The notes under the pieces were generated by a model. That model was not told the DNA's origin and searched no databases. It saw nothing but the letters and a program-made list of their open reading frames with translations. Positions 24,984 through 33,571 of a stretch of DNA of 64,000 nucleotides are shown in pieces. Made by a program: the position numbers and the translations under genes. Location of the stretch: assembly GCA_031179305.1 (NCBI GenBank), contig JAPSHX010000005.1, positions 123,808 to 187,807 on the forward strand, read 5' to 3'. The number at the start of each line of letters is the position of its first letter. Positions within the stretch are counted from its first letter, which is position 1. This DNA is from Paenarthrobacter sp. (lineage in GTDB: Bacteria > Actinomycetota > Actinomycetes > Actinomycetales > Micrococcaceae).

Positions 24984-24999
24984 GTTACTGATCAGTAAC
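24984..24999. promoter_or_regulatory. Perfect 16-bp palindrome upstream of the acyl-CoA dehydrogenase gene
   Basis: GTTACTGATCAGTAAC is an exact palindrome in the divergent region between the acyl-CoA dehydrogenase and helicase genes. Size and placement suit a TetR-family fatty-acid/acyl-CoA regulator, but no such regulator is adjacent. Confidence 0.7.
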
Positions 25000-25125
25000 A
25001 TACCTCAATTTCTTGGTTCCCCGCAACGCTTGAGGTGTCCTTTCGGCTCCCGAAGCATCTGGTGGCAGCGGACAGTTCTGTAACGTCGTTAGTGCAACGC
25101 TGCACAAGAATTTGGGGGACTTACA

Positions 25126-27894
25126 GTGATCAATCCACGTTACGAGGCGATTCTGGTCCGCAGTCGTCACCAGAATGGCCTTGATGACAAGACTCCGGAC
25201 GTGACGGAGTACCGTGCTGCCGGTGCTTTCACGCATATCACCTTCAGTTCCGGAAAGACATACAAATACTCGGCCGACAAGGTCGTTGTTCTCCAGAATC
25301 CAGCGCCCATACTCCTAAGACCGCGGGACACGGTAACCGTGCGCGCCAAGGTGCTTGAGGCCGTCACCGAGGTCCTCCGTTTCGACTCGCCTCACGGGAC
25401 ATGGTTGCGTGTTTTTCACACGGGTGACGCAGGACCCGGATATGAAACCTGTCGTGACACCGAGATAACAATTTCCCAGCCGTCCGAGGAAGAAATAAAT
25501 GCCCAGGTCGTGTTGGATTACTGGCGTGAGGTCGCCTCGAAGCTTAGGGAGGACGATCCGCTACGCCGGCAGTACGAGGATTTCAGGCGCGTCCCAACAG
25601 GAAGCGCCCTGGAAGTCCTGCTCCAGCGCCAACCCTTAAATTCCCCGGAAGAGATTCAACGGCATCCGATACTGCCTTTCTCGTCAAACATCAGTCAACG
25701 CGAGGCTCTCCTGAAAGGACTCAGCAATCGAATTTCGGTGATCGACGGTCCACCCGGCACGGGCAAGACCCAAACCATACTGAACCTTGTGGCCAACATC
25801 GTCACTGTTCCAGGCCAAAAGGTTGGGATCGTGTCTTTCAACAACGCCGCCGTGGAAAATGTCCGGGACAAACTTGTCGAGGAAGGCTACGGACACATCG
25901 TGGCCGACCTCGGTCGGAAGGAGAAAATCACCGAATTCTTCGGCAGGCAGGAAGCCAGGAACGCCGCCGTCGATCAATTCGTCGGCATGCCACCCGCCGA
26001 GGCACCCCCGGCAGAATATGTGGCCGAACTCGACAGTCGCCTGCAGACCCTGCAAGGGACCGCAAGACAACTGGCCATGTGGAAGCAAGAGCTCGACGCC
26101 TACCAACTCGAGAGGCGTCATTTCCTGCTCCAGGCAGACACTCGTGAGTTGCCCGCGCTGGAAGGCGCCCCGCTATTGCGTGCTCCGTCCGCTCGGATCC
26201 TTGAATTCCTGGCCGACACCGCATTCATGCCCGTCGAAGCGGGACCGCTCCGAAAACTATTCCGCCGCCTGAGGCTTCGCCTCCGATATGGAGAACTCGG
26301 ACGAGTCGATCCTCACGACACTGACGTCGTTCTGCGACTGCAGGGCGCCTACTACGACAACAAGATCAAGGAGCTTGAAAAGCTCATCGATCAAGCGGAG
26401 TGGCTGCTGGCAAATGAGGACTACAGACGTCTTGAGAAGGAGCATCGGCGGGCTTCCAGGCAGACGCTCGAAACATCTCTCCATCGCCGCTACGCCCGCA
26501 TGCGCAGGCGGATCCACGTAGAAGCCACGTACAGGACAAACTTCGCGGACTTTACCGCTGACTACCCGGTGATTCTGAGCACGTGCCACTCCCTGCGACG
26601 AAGTGTTCCTACAGGACAGCTCCTCGACTACCTGATCATCGACGAGGCCTCCCAAGTTGATCTGCTCGCCGCTGGCCTGGCACTCTCGCGCGCCCGGAAC
26701 ATCATTGTGGTCGGCGACCTTCAGCAACTGCAGCACATCGCCGATGAAGGAGCATCAAGGAACTCCACGAAGGCCCCGTCCGCCAGCGTGGACTACAAGA
26801 AGCACAATATTCTGTCCTCAATCATCGAACGGTTCGGCGATGACCTTCCCCGCACCATGCTTCGGGAACATTACCGCTGCGATCCAGCGATCATCGACTT
26901 TTGTAACAGGAAGTTCTACGGCGGGAGGCTGGTCCCCTACACCTCCAGCGGGTCGGGCGGTCAGCCGTTGGTGGTTGTCCGGACCGCCGAGGGGAACCAC
27001 ATGCGGCAGCACAACAGCGGAGGCCGAACCAATCAGCGTGAGGCGGACGTCATTGCCAAGGAGGTCCTCGGGCGATTCTGCTCAGGGATCAGCAACGAGC
27101 AGATCGGCGTGGTGACACCGTATCGACGGCAAGTGGATAAAGTTGCCGACGCCCTGCTCAATAGCATCCACGCCGATACAGTCCATAAATTCCAAGGACG
27201 GCAGAAGGACGTGATCATCATGAGCACAGTCCTGGACGAGACAAACAGCGGACACCAAGGCGTCAACTTCGTCGATGACCCGCACCTCGTAAATGTCGCC
27301 GTCTCCCGTGCAGTGAAGCGGTTCGTACTTGTGACCAACAATGAGATGCTGCCAAGAAGTCGACACCTTCGAGATCTGGTGCACTTCATTCGCTACCGAA
27401 ATCCGGAGGAGAGTGTTTTCGACAGCAACGTCGTGTCAGTCTTCGACCTCCTGTACAGAGAATACTCAGCACTGCTGCGCCCCTTGGCCGCCAGACTCCG
27501 GAATGGCTCCACGTACACATCGGAGAATATTATTTGGACTCTCCTATCGGAGGTCCTTGAGGACGCGCCGTTTTCCGACTTAGCTGTGGCGCCACAGGTC
27601 CTGCTGAGAAATCTGCTTCGCGATCGTGCGACACTCACCTCCCAACAGGCTTCCTTTGTCCAGAACCGGGCAAGCCTGGACTTCGTGGTCTACAACCGCG
27701 TCACCAACATGCCGGTTCTGGCGATTGAAGTTGACGGTTTCGCTTTCCACGAAAACAATCCCGCGCAACAAGTCCGGGACGAGCTCAAAGATGCCATCTG
27801 CCGCGCGCATAAGATCCGCCTTCTGCGGTTACCGACCACGGGAAGCGGGGAGGAAGCCCGTATACGCTCCGAATTGGCTGCGGCTATGAGTTAA
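25126..27894 (+). CDS. SF1 (UPF1-like) helicase with C-terminal DUF2726-like nuclease domain
   Basis: A 922-residue multidomain ATPase. Residues 30-60 contain a small Tyr-rich KTYKYS domain. The helicase core has Walker A GPPGTGKT (208-215), DEAS box (506-509), GDLQQL (530-535), EHYRC (581-585), VHKFQGRQKD (686-695) and NVAVSRA (723-729). A long helical insertion lies at 290-470. The tail (815-915) fits DUF2726: Asp852 in LDFVV, Glu868-x-Asp870, His875 and RDELKDA, a PD-(D/E)xK-type arrangement. GTG is the start, after GGGGGAC. It stands alone between the acyl-CoA dehydrogenase gene and a tRNA, suggesting an accessory, perhaps antiphage, gene (inference). Confidence 0.85.
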   Translation: MINPRYEAILVRSRHQNGLDDKTPDVTEYRAAGAFTHITFSSGKTYKYSADKVVVLQNPAPILLRPRDTVTVRAKVLEAVTEVLRFDSPHGTWLRVFHTGDAGPGYETCRDTEITISQPSEEEINAQVVLDYWREVASKLREDDPLRRQYEDFRRVPTGSALEVLLQRQPLNSPEEIQRHPILPFSSNISQREALLKGLSNRISVIDGPPGTGKTQTILNLVANIVTVPGQKVGIVSFNNAAVENVRDKLVEEGYGHIVADLGRKEKITEFFGRQEARNAAVDQFVGMPPAEAPPAEYVAELDSRLQTLQGTARQLAMWKQELDAYQLERRHFLLQADTRELPALEGAPLLRAPSARILEFLADTAFMPVEAGPLRKLFRRLRLRLRYGELGRVDPHDTDVVLRLQGAYYDNKIKELEKLIDQAEWLLANEDYRRLEKEHRRASRQTLETSLHRRYARMRRRIHVEATYRTNFADFTADYPVILSTCHSLRRSVPTGQLLDYLIIDEASQVDLLAAGLALSRARNIIVVGDLQQLQHIADEGASRNSTKAPSASVDYKKHNILSSIIERFGDDLPRTMLREHYRCDPAIIDFCNRKFYGGRLVPYTSSGSGGQPLVVVRTAEGNHMRQHNSGGRTNQREADVIAKEVLGRFCSGISNEQIGVVTPYRRQVDKVADALLNSIHADTVHKFQGRQKDVIIMSTVLDETNSGHQGVNFVDDPHLVNVAVSRAVKRFVLVTNNEMLPRSRHLRDLVHFIRYRNPEESVFDSNVVSVFDLLYREYSALLRPLAARLRNGSTYTSENIIWTLLSEVLEDAPFSDLAVAPQVLLRNLLRDRATLTSQQASFVQNRASLDFVVYNRVTNMPVLAIEVDGFAFHENNPAQQVRDELKDAICRAHKIRLLRLPTTGSGEEARIRSELAAAMS

Positions 27895-27907
27895 ACGGCC
27901 AGCCAAA

Positions 27908-27945
27908 GAGCCGTGGGCGACGAGAATGAACGTCGCCCACGGCTC
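27908..27945. terminator. Terminator after the helicase gene
   Basis: Arms 27908-27922 and 27931-27945 form a perfect 15-bp stem (GAGCCGTGGGCGACG with its complement) around AGAATGAA. It lies 13 bp after the helicase stop and 12 bp before the tRNA 3' end, so it can serve both strands. Confidence 0.8.
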
Positions 27946-27957
27946 CCGTGTGAACTG

Positions 27958-28031
27958 TAGGGCTACTCGGACTTGAACCGAGGACCTTAGGATTATGAGT
28001 CCCGCGCTCTAACCAGCTGAGCTATAGCCCC
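27958..28031 (-). tRNA. tRNA with CAU anticodon (Ile2 or elongator Met)
   Basis: A 74-nt cloverleaf. The acceptor GGGGCTA pairs with TAGCCCT (one G-T pair), the D arm is GCTC...GAGC, the anticodon loop is CTCATAA, and the T arm is CTCGG-TTCAAGT-CCGAG. The CCA end is not encoded. It is not the initiator, as it lacks the 1-72 mismatch. GGGGCTATAGCTC is more like Ile2 (lysidine-modified) than elongator Met, but identity cannot be settled by eye. Confidence 0.9.
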
Positions 28032-28071
28032 TTGATGCCCGGTCCGGCCGCTGAAAACAGCTATACCGGGC

Positions 28072-28112
28072 AAAGCACTCCAGCAATTCTAATAGGTGCC
28101 GGGGAGTGCTTT
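28072..28112 (-). terminator. Terminator downstream of the GT4 glycosyltransferase gene
   Basis: AAAGCACTCC (28072-28081) and GGAGTGCTTT (28103-28112) form a 10-bp stem with a 21-nt loop, just after the glycosyltransferase stop and upstream of the tRNA on the minus strand. Confidence 0.6.
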
Positions 28113-28114
28113 TG

Positions 28115-29311
28115 TCACACCACCATGTCCTCGTAGCATGCGCCCCTGTAGAGGTCCTCGAATGTCTGGAGGGTGCCGTTGATGCTGTGCGGTTCCACCA
28201 TCTCGCGGCTCAGCTTGCCCATGGCCTCAAGTTCGTCCTTGGGCAGCTCCACCAGCCGGGTAATCTTTGCAGAGAGCTCATTGGCGTCGTTGGGGGTGAA
28301 GAGATAGCCGTTCTCCCCGTCACGAACAAGGTGCGGAAGCGCCATGGCGTTGGCCAGCAGCACAGGAGTGGAAGCAGACATGGCCTCCAATGTCACCAGT
28401 GACTGAAGCTCGGCCGTACCGGGCATGCAGAAGATATCGGCTTTGATGTACGCCTCACGGAGGTCGTCGTCGCTCGCCAGCCCGAGGAACCTTACCCGGT
28501 CCCCCAGCCCAAGTTTCGCGACCTGGGCTTCAAGGGCTGGCCGGACCTCGCCACCACCCACGATTTCCAGGTTCACGTTCAGTTCGCGCGGGGTCTTGGC
28601 CACGGCGTCGATCAGCACGTTGATGTGCTTCTCTTCGGCCAGGCGGCCCACGAACAGGACGGTGGGGTTGGCGTGCGGCTCGATGAACTCGCCGGGCTGG
28701 AGCTCGTAGGCCGAGGAGTCGATGCCGTTGGAAAGGGGCAGGACCTTATGCAGGAAGGCGTGCTGATGCATCGCCTTGGCGGCGAGCGGCGTGGGCGTGG
28801 TGACAACATCCGCCTGGCCCATGACTTTGCCCATATCCTTCCAGGAAATCCGGCCAACGATGTCCTTGAACCACTGTGGGAACGGAAGGAACGGGTTGAG
28901 GTTCTCGGGCATGAAGTGGTTGGTCGCCACAATCCGGATTCCGCGCTTAACAGCCTCATAGAGGACGTGCTCGCCGATCATGTAGTGGCTCTGTATATGG
29001 ACGACATCCGGCTGGACCTTGTCGAAAAGAAGGCTGATTTCCTTCTTGATTTCCCACGGGAAGCAGATCCGGAAATACTCGTGGGTGAAGACGCCATGGG
29101 AGCGGAGCCGGTGAACGGTGGCTTCATCGCGGAACTCGGTGTAACTCTTGCCCGTATCCGGCCGGCAGGCCAACACGTGCACGTTGTGCCCACGTGCGGT
29201 CATCCCCTTGGCCAGGCGGTAGCCGAACTGGGCGGCACCGTTGACGTGCGGCGGGTAGGTATCCGCGGCGATCAGAATAGTGAGGGGCTTGTTGGTGTCG
29301 GGAATGGTCAC
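28115..29311 (-). CDS. GT4 family glycosyltransferase
   Basis: A 398-residue GT-B fold enzyme. The N-terminal domain has GAAQFGYRLAKGMTARGH near 20-37. The nucleotide-sugar domain has FVGRLAEEKHINVLIDA near 215 and the E-x7-E region around GTAELQSLVTLEAMSAS. It resembles actinobacterial mannosyltransferases of the MgtA/PimB type, which modify glycolipids on the cytoplasmic side. The acceptor is not determined. It is isolated on the minus strand between a tRNA and the transporter-phosphatidyltransferase pair. Confidence 0.88.
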   Translation of the reverse strand: MTIPDTNKPLTILIAADTYPPHVNGAAQFGYRLAKGMTARGHNVHVLACRPDTGKSYTEFRDEATVHRLRSHGVFTHEYFRICFPWEIKKEISLLFDKVQPDVVHIQSHYMIGEHVLYEAVKRGIRIVATNHFMPENLNPFLPFPQWFKDIVGRISWKDMGKVMGQADVVTTPTPLAAKAMHQHAFLHKVLPLSNGIDSSAYELQPGEFIEPHANPTVLFVGRLAEEKHINVLIDAVAKTPRELNVNLEIVGGGEVRPALEAQVAKLGLGDRVRFLGLASDDDLREAYIKADIFCMPGTAELQSLVTLEAMSASTPVLLANAMALPHLVRDGENGYLFTPNDANELSAKITRLVELPKDELEAMGKLSREMVEPHSINGTLQTFEDLYRGACYEDMVV

Positions 29312-29418
29312 GTGGAGAACTCCTGATGGTCACGGTGCGGACAGCGTTGCTTGTGGCAATGCTGCGGTGTCGCCGGTTTGCCGCCCGCAATAGCGGTGGC
29401 GCAAGGTGTAGCTCTGAC

Positions 29419-30324
29419 CTAAGCCTTCCGGTTGGCAGCCGCCTTCGCGTCCTTCTTGCGTTTGGTGACTTCCGGATGGTGCCGGCTCAGGGCAATAACC
29501 CCCACGATAGCAAGCGTAGCGGCCGTGGCCATGGCGATGGCCATCACGGCGTGGACATCGGGACGAAGTTCACCAAGGATTATGATGCCAATTGCGATGC
29601 CCACCATCGGATCGATAACCGTCAGGCCTGCGATGACCAGGTCCGGCGGTCCCCCTGAGTACGCACTCTGGACGAACCAGGAGCCCAGTCCCCCGGCGGC
29701 CACTATGGCAATGAGGGTGTACCACTGAACGTTGAGCAGGAAGAGGCCGTTGGGGTCGAGCAAGTGCTTGCCGATGATGCGGGTGAGGACGGCAACAAAG
29801 CCGAACAGGACACCGGCCCCCAGGATGTAAATAAAGGCACTCATCCGGTGTTTGAACATCACGGCCAAGGGGCCAAAAATACCCACGGCAAGAGCCAGAA
29901 GGAGGACAATAGTCAGCTCGTCGTCACTATTTACGTGATGGTTCTCCTGGGTGACGTTGACCGCCAGCAGCACAAAGAGCGCTGAACCCGTAACACAGGC
30001 GCTGATGGCCACCACGGTGGCGCGGTTGATGCTCAGGCCCTGGTCCTTGGCGTTAACTACTGTGGTGATGACCAGGGCGATGGCACCGATGGGCTGCACC
30101 ACTGTGAGGGGTGCGGACACCAGGGCGATTGCGTTCAGCACCATTCCCAGGACAAGGAACAAAAGTCCGAGCATCCAGCGGGGGTTACGCAGGAGCCGCA
30201 GGAAACCATTGGAGCTGAGTGCCAAGCCACCGGTGTCGGCTTTCACCGCGCTGCCTTGCCGCTGGGCGCCGATGGCGAGGAAGAAGGCACCAACTACCGC
30301 GAGAAAAACCGCCAGCCAGACCAT
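29419..30324 (-). CDS. DMT-superfamily (NIPA/EamA-like) transporter
   Basis: A 301-residue protein with about nine or ten transmembrane helices, starting directly with one (WLAVFLAVVGAFFLAIG) and ending in a basic tail (KRKKDAKAAANRKA). Its duplicated helix pattern suits the drug/metabolite transporter superfamily; the N-terminal half resembles NIPA-type magnesium transporters. The substrate is unknown. Its ATG overlaps the stop of the upstream CDP-alcohol phosphatidyltransferase by one base, so they are translationally coupled, an odd pairing. Confidence 0.75.
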   Translation of the reverse strand: MVWLAVFLAVVGAFFLAIGAQRQGSAVKADTGGLALSSNGFLRLLRNPRWMLGLLFLVLGMVLNAIALVSAPLTVVQPIGAIALVITTVVNAKDQGLSINRATVVAISACVTGSALFVLLAVNVTQENHHVNSDDELTIVLLLALAVGIFGPLAVMFKHRMSAFIYILGAGVLFGFVAVLTRIIGKHLLDPNGLFLLNVQWYTLIAIVAAGGLGSWFVQSAYSGGPPDLVIAGLTVIDPMVGIAIGIIILGELRPDVHAVMAIAMATAATLAIVGVIALSRHHPEVTKRKKDAKAAANRKA

Positions 30325-30947
30325 CAGCCTCGTCCGCCGTCGTCGGTTTTCAATTCTTTACCCTTACGCAAGATGGCCCAAAAATAGTTGTAGGCCGCAA
30401 TCCAGTGGCCGATCAGGCCGAAGCCCAGGAACGTCCATGCAGCCACGAAGTAGACCTCCGTGAAAGCAATGGGCAGCTTGGACAGGACAAGCAATGGCGT
30501 GCCGACCAGCAGCAGCGCTGTGCGGATTTTTCCGATGATGCTCACCGGTAGGTCCGGGTGGCTGCGGAAATAAATCAAAGATGCGATGGCCAGGACGGCG
30601 TCAGGCACCAGCAGCGCGGCCAGGTACCACCACTGCACGACGCCGGCAATCGCCAGCGTGAACGCGACGGCCAGGAGGGCGGCCCGGTCGGCCATCGGAT
30701 CCAGTATGCGCCCAAGTCTGGACGTCTGGTCGAAGCGTCTGGCGATGTAGCCATCTACCCAGTCGGTGCTGCCCATGATCACCAGCACCAGCACCGCGAA
30801 GCCGTACTCCTGCTCCGACAACACGAGCCAGACAAACAGCGGCACACCCATGAAGCGAAGGACCGTGAGGATGTTGGGGACAGTGACGATGACGTCATGA
30901 TCAACCTGCGGCCGGTCGGGGTGCGACCCAGCTCCGATCAATCTCAT
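30324..30947 (-). CDS. CDP-alcohol phosphatidyltransferase
   Basis: A 207-residue membrane enzyme with the family motif D-G-x2-A-R-x8-G-x3-D-x3-D, here WVDGYIARRFDQTSRLGRILDPMADR at about 69-93 (cited in part). It makes phosphatidyl alcohols from CDP-diacylglycerol. Similarity is closest to PgsA-type (phosphatidylglycerophosphate synthase or cardiolipin-synthase-like) enzymes. The alcohol cannot be fixed from sequence. It has about five helices and is coupled to the transporter downstream. Confidence 0.88.
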   Translation of the reverse strand: MRLIGAGSHPDRPQVDHDVIVTVPNILTVLRFMGVPLFVWLVLSEQEYGFAVLVLVIMGSTDWVDGYIARRFDQTSRLGRILDPMADRAALLAVAFTLAIAGVVQWWYLAALLVPDAVLAIASLIYFRSHPDLPVSIIGKIRTALLLVGTPLLVLSKLPIAFTEVYFVAAWTFLGFGLIGHWIAAYNYFWAILRKGKELKTDDGGRG

Positions 30948-30993
30948 CCTGTCCCCCTTCCTCGTCTTCAGTGTTTGGTGCCGCTGGCCGCTG

Positions 30994-31842
30994 CTACTTC
31001 TTCAGCAGCTTCCGCAGCGCAAAAACGAAGACCACCGCAGCAGTGGCGAACGCCGCGAGGTCCTTCCACCGGGCGGCGAACCGTTCGGTGAGACTATCGG
31101 GTACAGAGTCTCCGAGCTCGGTAAACTTCACGGCAGCGAACTCCTTGCCCTCTTGGAACTTTCCGTTGGCGCTCTCCAGCAAGGCCTGGCCCTGCTTCTT
31201 GACGTCCAGCTGTTCGCCGAGCTCGTCGCGGACGCCGGTCAGGTGTTCACGGCGCCGCTTCAACCGGGAGCGAAGCTCGGCTTCAGTGGGCGCCTTGACG
31301 GCGTCTGCTTCCTTGGCGGCTTCCTTTGCAGCTTTTTCTGCCTTGGCCTTCTCTGCGGCTGCTTCCTTTTCAGCCTTGGCAGCCTTGGCAGCAGGCGAAT
31401 CGGGATCCAGGATCGACTCGTCGAAGTCGGAACCTTCCTTGGCTATTCCGAGATCGTGCTTGATCCCGCGGATGGTGTCTTCGGGGACCAAGGGCATGGC
31501 CTTCTTGAATTTGGCTATGCCGATCAGGGATGCGATTGCCACAATCACCAGAAAGAAGGCGGCAACAATCAGTGCCGCGAGCCAGCCGGGCATGATGGTG
31601 GCCAAACCAAGGATCGCCGCGACAACCAGCGCAATCACCAGAAGCGCCAGGAAGACGAGCGCCACTCCGAAGAAGGCACCAGCGATGCCAACTTGCGTGG
31701 CCTTACGCTTGAGTTCTACCTTCGCCAGGGCGATTTCGTCGTTGAGTTGCCTCGGAGCCAGCCTTGCTACGAGCTTGAGGGTCTTCGGCAAAGTACGAAT
31801 GGCTGGTCCTTGACTGGGCCGGCCGGTGTGACGTCCACTCAT
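30994..31842 (-). CDS. Holin-X-like membrane protein fused to DUF3618-like tail
   Basis: A 282-residue protein. Residues 12-110 carry two transmembrane helices in the pattern of actinobacterial Holin-X (PF07332 type): LKLVARLAPRQLNDEIALAK, then two hydrophobic stretches at about 48-100. An Ala/Lys/Glu-rich coiled-coil linker spans about 140-185. The C-terminal 95 residues match DUF3618, with TEAELRSRLKRRREHLTGVR and a final helix before LRKLLKK. No lysis genes or phage genes are near, so it is a chromosomal membrane protein of unknown role, not a phage holin. Confidence 0.75.
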   Translation of the reverse strand: MSGRHTGRPSQGPAIRTLPKTLKLVARLAPRQLNDEIALAKVELKRKATQVGIAGAFFGVALVFLALLVIALVVAAILGLATIMPGWLAALIVAAFFLVIVAIASLIGIAKFKKAMPLVPEDTIRGIKHDLGIAKEGSDFDESILDPDSPAAKAAKAEKEAAAEKAKAEKAAKEAAKEADAVKAPTEAELRSRLKRRREHLTGVRDELGEQLDVKKQGQALLESANGKFQEGKEFAAVKFTELGDSVPDSLTERFAARWKDLAAFATAAVVFVFALRKLLKK

Positions 31843-31978
31843 GGGTTCCGCCTAACTGCTTCCTCTGGGCATCGTGTAGGGCGAACGCGGCGGAAAACTA
31901 TCGTCGCGGACACCTGTCCTCAAAGCTATCATTCAGGTTCCTGCTGAACTTTCGGGATCACGCCGTGGCGCGCCTGTC

Positions 31979-33244
31979 ATGCGTCCAATAAATATGATCC
32001 AGGCCATAGGATTGATGATCGTGACCTCTCCCATTGCTCCGGGTGATTCTCTGAGCCGACGCGAAAAACTTGTCTACATTCTCCTGCTGGGCGCACTGAC
32101 TGCCCTGGGTCCTTTCACCATCGACCTGTATCTTCCGGCGTTCCCCGCCTTGGAAGAGAGCTTTGATGTCTCGGCAGCAGCAATCCAACTTACGCTGACC
32201 GGGACAACGGTTGGCTTCGGGCTCGGCCAGTTACTCGTGGGGCCCTTCAGTGACAAGGTGGGGCGTCGGCTGCCTTTGATTCTTGCCACCGCTGTGCACA
32301 TCGGCTCCTCGCTCGGCGCAGCGCTGGCCACGGACATCGGGATGCTCTCCCTCTTCCGCGTGCTCATGGGAATCGGTGCTGCCGGAGGTGGGGTGGTGGC
32401 CATGGCCATGGTCCGGGACCTCTTTCACGGCTACTCCATGGTCCGGATGTTTTCAAGGATGTCACTGGTCAACGGCCTGGCACCGATCCTGGCACCGGTC
32501 ATCGGATCCCAACTGCTGCTGGCGTTCCCTTGGCCGGGCATCTTCTACTTCCTGGCCGGTTATGGCCTGCTGGTGATCCTTGCCTCCATCTTCTTCATTC
32601 GGGAGACACTTCCGGCAGCCCAGCGCGGAAAGTCCACCGTCACAGTGAGGCAACGCTACAAGACCGTCCTGACAGACAGGATTTTCGTAGGCATGGTGCT
32701 CGTGGGAAGCCTCAACTTCGGTGGGCTTTTTGCCTACCTCTCGGCTTCTACGTTCCTCTTCCAGAACGTCTACGGCTTTTCGCCGCAGGAATACGGCCTC
32801 CTCTTTGGCATCAACTCCCTGGGCATCGTGGCAGGTGTGCAGATCAGCTCACGCCTGATCCGGCGAGTGGCACCACAGTGGATCGTGGCGGGAGCCACGG
32901 TCTTCATGCTGTTCACCGCTCTGCTGATCGTGGTGCTTGACCTGTTCCAAGTGGGGCTGTGGGGAATCCTCATTCCGTTGTGGTTCTACATTTGCGCCAC
33001 TGGCTTCATGTTCCCGTGCGTTCAGGTCCTGTCCTTGGCCAATCACGGAGCACAAGCAGGCACTGCTGCATCCCTGCTGGGCGCGTCCCAGTTCATGATG
33101 GCCGGAGTTGTCCCGCCTGTCGTCGGTTGGTTGGGCGTCAGTTCCGCCGTCCCCATGGGTGCCGTCATGGCCGCCTGCATCACCGGCGCGATCGCCGCGC
33201 TATGGCTGGTCGTCCGGCCCCGCTCTGTTCCCTCCATCCACTAG
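31979..33244 (+). CDS. Bcr/CflA family multidrug efflux MFS transporter
   Basis: A 421-residue major-facilitator protein with 12 helices. GPFTIDLYLPAFPALEESF after helix 1 is the Bcr/CflA signature, and motif A reads GPFSDKVGRRLP after helix 2. It is a proton antiporter for drugs such as bicyclomycin or chloramphenicol in relatives; the native substrate is unknown. Alternative in-frame starts at 31994 and 32015 are possible. It is divergent from the Holin-X gene. Confidence 0.9.
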   Translation: MRPINMIQAIGLMIVTSPIAPGDSLSRREKLVYILLLGALTALGPFTIDLYLPAFPALEESFDVSAAAIQLTLTGTTVGFGLGQLLVGPFSDKVGRRLPLILATAVHIGSSLGAALATDIGMLSLFRVLMGIGAAGGGVVAMAMVRDLFHGYSMVRMFSRMSLVNGLAPILAPVIGSQLLLAFPWPGIFYFLAGYGLLVILASIFFIRETLPAAQRGKSTVTVRQRYKTVLTDRIFVGMVLVGSLNFGGLFAYLSASTFLFQNVYGFSPQEYGLLFGINSLGIVAGVQISSRLIRRVAPQWIVAGATVFMLFTALLIVVLDLFQVGLWGILIPLWFYICATGFMFPCVQVLSLANHGAQAGTAASLLGASQFMMAGVVPPVVGWLGVSSAVPMGAVMAACITGAIAALWLVVRPRSVPSIH

Positions 33245-33267
33245 CAGCAGCCCCTTAGGCTGTGACC

Positions 33268-33447
33268 ATGACTAATAAACCGCACCGCAACGGCAGGGGC
33301 TTGTTCCTCGGTGCTTTGCTCGGCGCCGTCGCCGGTGCCCTTCTCGGTCGCGCCGCCGGCAGTGCGCTGTTTGGCGCCATCCTGGGTGCCGTGATCGGCG
33401 CGGCTGTGCTGTACCGCGTGAACCCCGGCCCTTGGAAGCGGGACTAG
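33268..33447 (+). CDS. Small glycine-zipper hypothetical protein
   Basis: A 59-residue protein starting at ATG 33268 (GTG at 33262 is also in frame). Residues 12-50 are Gly/Ala/Leu-rich with repeated GALLGAVAG-type spacing, a glycine-zipper helix pair that could insert in or associate with the membrane. It follows the efflux gene by 23 bp on the same strand. I see no assignable family. Confidence 0.5.
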   Translation: MTNKPHRNGRGLFLGALLGAVAGALLGRAAGSALFGAILGAVIGAAVLYRVNPGPWKRD

Positions 33448-33571
33448 GCTAACTGCCACCGGCGACCCGCCGCCGTCGAGAGTTACCAAACCCTCCCCTA
33501 ACCGCCTGCTGCAGGGCAGAATGGTGGCCAGCCGGGGTTACCGGTGCTGCAACCGGTGAAGGGGACATCAC

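Noticed and set aside
27958..28031. tRNA as an integration site for the helicase gene
   Set aside because: I could not find a copy of the tRNA 3' end on the far side of the helicase gene, so no att pair supports this; it remains only a positional hint.
30994..31842. Prophage remnant suggested by the holin-like label
   Set aside because: No integrase, terminase, capsid, lysin or attachment repeats occur nearby; Holin-X proteins are widespread chromosomal proteins in actinobacteria.
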